A stretch of 64,000 nt of DNA, taken from contig WSUB01000011.1 in assembly GCA_019633425.1 (NCBI GenBank), positions 1 through 64,000 of the forward strand, in the 5' to 3' direction. The notes under the pieces are model-generated. The model was given only the letters and a program-made list of their open reading frames with translations. It did no database searches and was not told the origin of the DNA. How positions within the stretch are numbered: position 1 is the stretch's first letter; each line of letters starts with the position of its first letter. The position numbers and the translations under genes were made by a program. The DNA is from Tulasnella sp. 424 (Eukaryota; Basidiomycota; Agaricomycetes; Cantharellales; Tulasnellaceae). Below, in pieces: positions 60,356 to 64,000 of this stretch.

Positions 60356-61045
60356 TCATGCCTTTTCCGCATTTTTCCGTCTCATCTCCGTCATCAAGGC
60401 CGCAACCAGAATGAAATCTAATCCAGCCGGGGTGCTGTAGTTTGGGTCGACAGAGAGAGTTGCGAGCCTGAGGTGCCGGGTAATGCCAATTCATGAACTA
60501 TAAGACACGAGAACTATCTGGGAAAGTCTCACGTCTTGTTGCTAGATAGAAATCGTCTCTTCTGTCGAGTGTACGTTGCGACACGTCGGTGGGAGGCAGT
60601 GAAGCACTGTATACGGGAGAGGGCGTCAATAATTCCGACCGTTGCAAAATAGGGTTTTCTCAACACAGTGACTAACTTCCAGATCTTTCCAGTAGTACTC
60701 GTTCCCGTCTTCGTCCGAGAACCACCACTCGCTTGGCGTAAAGAGGCCCGTCCTCTTCTCCTTCAAGAACTTCTCGATTTCGTTGCCGTTGATTATGATC
60801 CTCTTACTCTTTGTTAGGCCTCCCCAGTGTATCTCGGCCACCCTGTTGCTCTCCTCTTCTTCGCCAGCTCGGGAAATCATGGTAGCCTTGGGTGAGAGCA
60901 TGCCTTTGTCGGTGAAGAGGGTGTAGATGGTCCTGCCGGATGAGTCCTTCACCGGGCCGCTAATATCGTCCTTGGTGAAGGTGTATGTAATAAAGGCAGT
61001 AGATAATTGCATCTTCGAGCTGTGAGTGGAGTTGGAAGGAGCCAT
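60356..61045 (-). CDS. DUF6593-like protein, copy 3 (G3)
   Basis: Predicted 184 residues from exons 61045-60677, 60606-60533 and 60467-60356. Segments in order: ITYTFTKDDISGPVKDSSGR, IYTLFTDKG, NRVAEIHWGG, EKFLKEKRTGLFTPSEWWFS, DEDGNEYYWKDLE, then CFTASHRRVATYTRQKR and, in the last exon, GLDFILVAALMTEMRRKN. It is the cleanest family member here, and the Trp pair at the end of exon 1 is intact. Intron positions equal those of G2. Cytosolic by prediction; function unknown. Confidence 0.75.
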
Positions 61046-61257
61046 CGAGTGTCAGTCCAGCGGTCCGGTTGAAGTCCCATGCCGGTTGAGCTCGGCATCA
61101 CGTGATGGGAATAGTTTGCCTTTTGTCGCAGTCAAGAGGTGACGCAAACCCTCGAGTAATTATCTTGCAGTAACATACAAGCGTACGGAATACAGAACAA
61201 AAAATCTCTGGTTCCTCCAATCCCCACTTCCTATCCCGGCGGGCGTCTCTCTCAGCT

Positions 61258-62032
61258 TCAGGATTGGGACATAATACCGCCTGCAAGACCGTTCGATTGC
61301 CCGGATGACTGCAAAAAGTTGATGAGAAAATCTCATTGAATCTGAATTTGCAGTACATACTCTTTCATCCTTTTTCCTCCTCATTTCCATGATCACCGCA
61401 GTGACAAGAATGTGGTCTACGGAAGTTGGCACAGTGGCATACGGCTCGGCGACAAGGAGAGTCGCGGGTCTGCAAAAGCTGAAGTCAGGCACGATCACAA
61501 ACTACCAAAAGTTAAGCTTACTGCTCAGGTATAGCCGAAAATGGGCCTTTTTTCTGGCGCGTGTACCGGGCGACTAGCCGTTTCTCGGACGTCATGCACT
61601 GGTTGAGGGGAAGAGGATGGGTAGGCATCTGCGAGATAAACCGAAACAATAGTAACTCACGCTTTCTTCCTTCCAGTAGAATAAAGATTTGCTTTCGTCT
61701 TGGAAATAATACTTGCTGGTGGGAATACCGATTTTCCTTTGCAAGAAGCTCTTCAACGGAGAAGTGCTTTTGGAGGCACTAATATCGATTTTCTCCTTAG
61801 CCCAGTAGATCTGTGCTACCAATGAGCCGCTAGCGGAGTAACGAGTGATGGATGTGGACTCTAGAATGCCTCGCTCGTTGTGAACAGTCGAGAGGAAGTA
61901 GACTGGCTTTCCGAGTAGGTCGACGACGGGTCCCGACAGGTAGCCTTCAGTAAATGTGTACAGCTGATAATCTGAAAAGGAGGAAAGTGCTATTGAGGAG
62001 GTGTCAAAGGAAGAAGAAGTGTCGGTTGTCAT
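61258..62032 (-). CDS. DUF6593-like protein, copy 4 (G4)
   Basis: Predicted 202 residues from exons 62032-61661, 61598-61522, 61469-61361 and 61308-61258. It follows the family order: LYTFTEGYLSGPVVDLLGKP, GSLVAQIYWAKEK, YYFQDESKSLFYWKEES, CMTSEKRLVARYTRQKK, VDHILVTAVIMEMRRKKDE. Exon 2 is 77 nt, as in G1. The last short exon (SSGQSNGLAGGIMSQS) depends on a gtatgt donor; if that intron is retained, the frame runs on about 60 residues to 61160. G4 lies about 210 bp upstream of G3 on the same strand, so the two may be a recent tandem pair. Confidence 0.72.
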
Positions 62033-63069
62033 AATGGGATACGTGAAGCTCGAATAGTAGATTTGAGTGATGGGTGTCCCTGGAAGCAGTGCTGGATTAT
62101 GAAGACAATGAGCTATTTTCGCAAAGTATAAGTATTCCCAGATATTTGATGACGAGTTGCATAGTGCCTTGCCAGTGGGACTGCGGGAAAGAGAGTCGTG
62201 AAGAGCCCGTCGGAAGCGCGTTGGGGTACGCAGCTAGCAAGAGACGCGCGTCGCAGCAAAGGAAGATAAGTATCGCAGTATTTGCTTCGAAATTTAAGAC
62301 CCTATGTCGTTTTTCAATATGTGAGTCAGTGGGGGAGTCGCTCGGTGATAAATGCCGAAGACCAGCACCTTCCGCAGGCGTTATCCTCTTGCTGGCCGCA
62401 GACCTTGAGAAGATAATATTAAAGCGTAGTTCGGTAATAACCAATAATAAATGAAACATTGATAGACGGAAAAGGGGAGAATCTCTGACCGCAGTCTGTC
62501 CAAAGTCCAATTCTGTGCTTGCATCTCGGTTAACGGGACAATTCGAGATTCCCGTTAACTTGCCCTCGGTAAAATGTGAGTAGATTATCTCGCTATGGGA
62601 CTTAGATTGGGACGAGGGTTCTCTGATAAGCGAATAGAATCTGATGCCGCAGTGAATCCCGAGGTCTTTTCATCCCGAGCCATCGAGCCAAGCGCCAGGA
62701 TACCCCGTTTTGGAAATCCCCACCAAATTCCATCTTCTTCTTCAGCTATGCGCGTCTTAACCCAGGTCTTCTAACGCCCAAGCAATTCGGTATCTCTAAG
62801 CCGCTGACGGTCGTTGTGAACTGCCAGCATTACAAGCCAGCTTCAAGAATTCAGACCCACTACTTGTCCTACTTGCCATTCGTTGAATTGGGTTTGAGCC
62901 CCATTTACGTCGACTGGCCTAGGCATCCAAAGGTACTCGTATACGAACGACGGAGATTTTCGCGGTCGACGAAATGAATGAAAAAGTTAAATAACCCACG
63001 CCACAGTCAACAAATCGGATCCCGAAACTATAGGCTGTGGGTGAAAAACTTGTTTTGGAAGTATCAGAA
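62033..63069. other. Intergenic region upstream of G4
   Basis: G4 promoter and spacer to the tRNA. A 137-codon minus-strand frame at 62097-62510 has no family pattern and is not called. Confidence 0.4.
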
Positions 63070-63151
63070 GCTCAAGTGGGGTAGTGGTAACCTGGATCGT
63101 TGCCATTCAGCAACATTCGATCCGCCAGGAGTTCGATTCTCCTCTTGAGCA
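63070..63151 (+). tRNA. tRNA-Gly(GCC) with an 11-nt intron
   Basis: Acceptor stem GCTCAAG/CTTGAGC with discriminator A, a D-arm with GGGGTAGTGGTAACC, and a T-arm AGGAG-TTCGATT-CTCCT. The anticodon stem GGATCG/CGATCC encloses TTGCCA followed by the extra bases TTCAGCAACAT at the usual intron position, giving anticodon GCC. GCAA in the intron can pair with TTGC of the anticodon loop. A T-run (ccttttg) follows 5 bases after the end as terminator. Confidence 0.9.
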
Positions 63152-63618
63152 GAACCTTTTGTCGTGCCAAAACTTGCCCCGAACGTTTTGCTCCTGTTCG
63201 GGACGATCGACAAGCGACCCAAGCTCAAACACACACAAAATGAGACTCTTTGGTTTATCTCTTTCTTCGGGAGGTTCACCTCATAGCCAGAAAAGGAAAG
63301 CCTCTGGCCAAACGTAATCCTATTGAGTGCCAACCACCTGACGGGCCCGAAAACTAGGACAGCAAAAGGCATTGCTATACCCGTATGGCCACATAAGAGG
63401 TAACAGGACCACAGCCAATGCACATGGGGATTAAGGTATCACTACGTTTGCGTGTCCCTGGGTGTCCTGGGGTGGAGTTCACCCGGAATGCTGCACTGCC
63501 CGGTGGTTGACGAGCATCAAGCTGGCTTGGAGTACCGGGGAAATGGTACCTAGGGTGGAGCGAGAGTCAAAGCTATAGGTTTCAGCAAGTTATAGTTCCG
63601 GTTTTATGATCCGCACCT
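63152..63618. other. Spacer between tRNA-Gly and the PIG-Y-like gene
   Basis: 467 bp with no recognisable gene; the 3' flank of the PIG-Y-like gene lies at its right end. Confidence 0.4.
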
Positions 63619-63941
63619 CTACGAATTTTGATAATATTGCCAGCCTACCCAGTTTGCGATCACGAACGCCGTGGTGGTAGGAATCCACAAAGGAATCAAG
63701 TATTTGTAGTGCTTGTCTTCCACAAGAGCATCTAAAAACTAGGAGAGTCAAGAGTAAGCGTCGGGGGTTCTGGGAACGTGCGATGTGCTCAGTTTTCACT
63801 CACAGAAATCCGGGTGGAAGGAAGAAACTCCCCAAGCCCCAGCGCGTACACTCCGATGATGGCAACAGTTGCGCTGAAGACGACTATGGCGTAGCCCCTT
63901 TTTATCATAGTTTCGCCATCGAGGGTTTCGGATTCTGGCAT
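63619..63941 (-). CDS. Small two-TM protein, PIG-Y-like (GPI anchor synthesis subunit)
   Basis: Predicted 85 residues from exons 63941-63804 and 63738-63619. Two hydrophobic helices: about 17-37 (YAIVVFSATVAIIGVYALGL) and 58-77 (LIPLWIPTTTAFVIANWVGW), ending QYYQNS. Length, two-helix layout and the second helix with L.P..IP....I.NW.G resemble PIG-Y, the small subunit of the GPI-GlcNAc transferase in the ER membrane, the first step of GPI-anchor synthesis. PIG-Y is too short and variable for certainty; another small ER membrane protein is possible. Intron phase is 0 and the start ATG is the first in frame after the apparent 5' UTR. Confidence 0.6.
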
Positions 63942-64000
63942 CCTCAGCGAGGAAGAGGTTGAAGAGAAAGCCGTTGACAGGTGGCTGGGAAGCCGAAGTT

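Noticed and set aside
62097..62510. 137-codon minus-strand frame upstream of G4, considered as a fifth DUF6593-like gene
   Set aside because: None of the family segments (TFT.., GPV.D..G, YW) can be found in any frame.

Overview
The window is nuclear DNA from a filamentous basidiomycete, most likely an Agaricomycete. Genes are dense and carry many short (about 45-90 nt) GT-AG introns. The tRNA genes contain small introns, and a 5S rRNA gene sits alone among protein genes. The protein families (NACHT-WD40 STAND proteins, MGTRH-type proteins, DUF6593-like proteins, a Met30-type F-box protein) are typical fungal ones. Exon boundaries were read by hand from splice signals, phase and paralogue comparison; no search was run.

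Layout. (1) 1-9.7 kb (+): the 3' end of one NACHT-WD40 STAND gene (NLR-A, cut by the window edge) and a complete relative (NLR-B) carrying two frameshifts. (2) 10.3-18.7 kb: an intron-containing tRNA-Leu, then housekeeping genes: PEX6 (-) and a CUZ1/ZFAND1-like AN1 zinc-finger gene (+) from a shared divergent promoter, and a Zn2Cys6 transcription factor (+). (3) 19.4 kb: an isolated 5S rRNA gene. (4) 20-30 kb (-): an intact third STAND gene (NLR-C, 1402 aa predicted) between two paralogues of an uncharacterised MGTRH-type protein. NLR-B and NLR-C form a large inverted repeat around the housekeeping block. (5) 30.7-45.9 kb: a four-TM protein (-), the U2 snRNP factor SR140/U2SURP (-), a DCN1-like neddylation factor (+, divergent from SR140), an ING-type PHD protein (+), GSK3 kinase (+) and a Met30/SconB-type F-box WD40 protein (+). 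(6) 46-54.7 kb: gene-poor and built of diverged tandem duplications that reuse the 3' end of the MET30-like gene, including an orphan terminal exon with an open frame. (7) 55-62 kb (-): four DUF6593-like genes, one with a nonsense codon in its most conserved region, plus a single-pass membrane protein. (8) 63-64 kb: tRNA-Gly with an intron and a small PIG-Y-like membrane protein (-).

The housekeeping genes cover peroxisome import, proteasome-linked arsenite stress response, splicing, cullin control, chromatin reading and kinase signalling. The accessory parts are the three STAND receptors, the MGTRH pair and the DUF6593-like cluster. All are multicopy and show breaks (frameshifts, a nonsense codon), which suggests fast birth-and-death evolution. 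The strongest candidate for an undescribed unit is the NLR-C locus: an N-terminal helical domain of possible HeLo/MLKL type on a NACHT-WD40 receptor, flanked on both sides by co-oriented MGTRH paralogues whose upstream regions are also duplicated.
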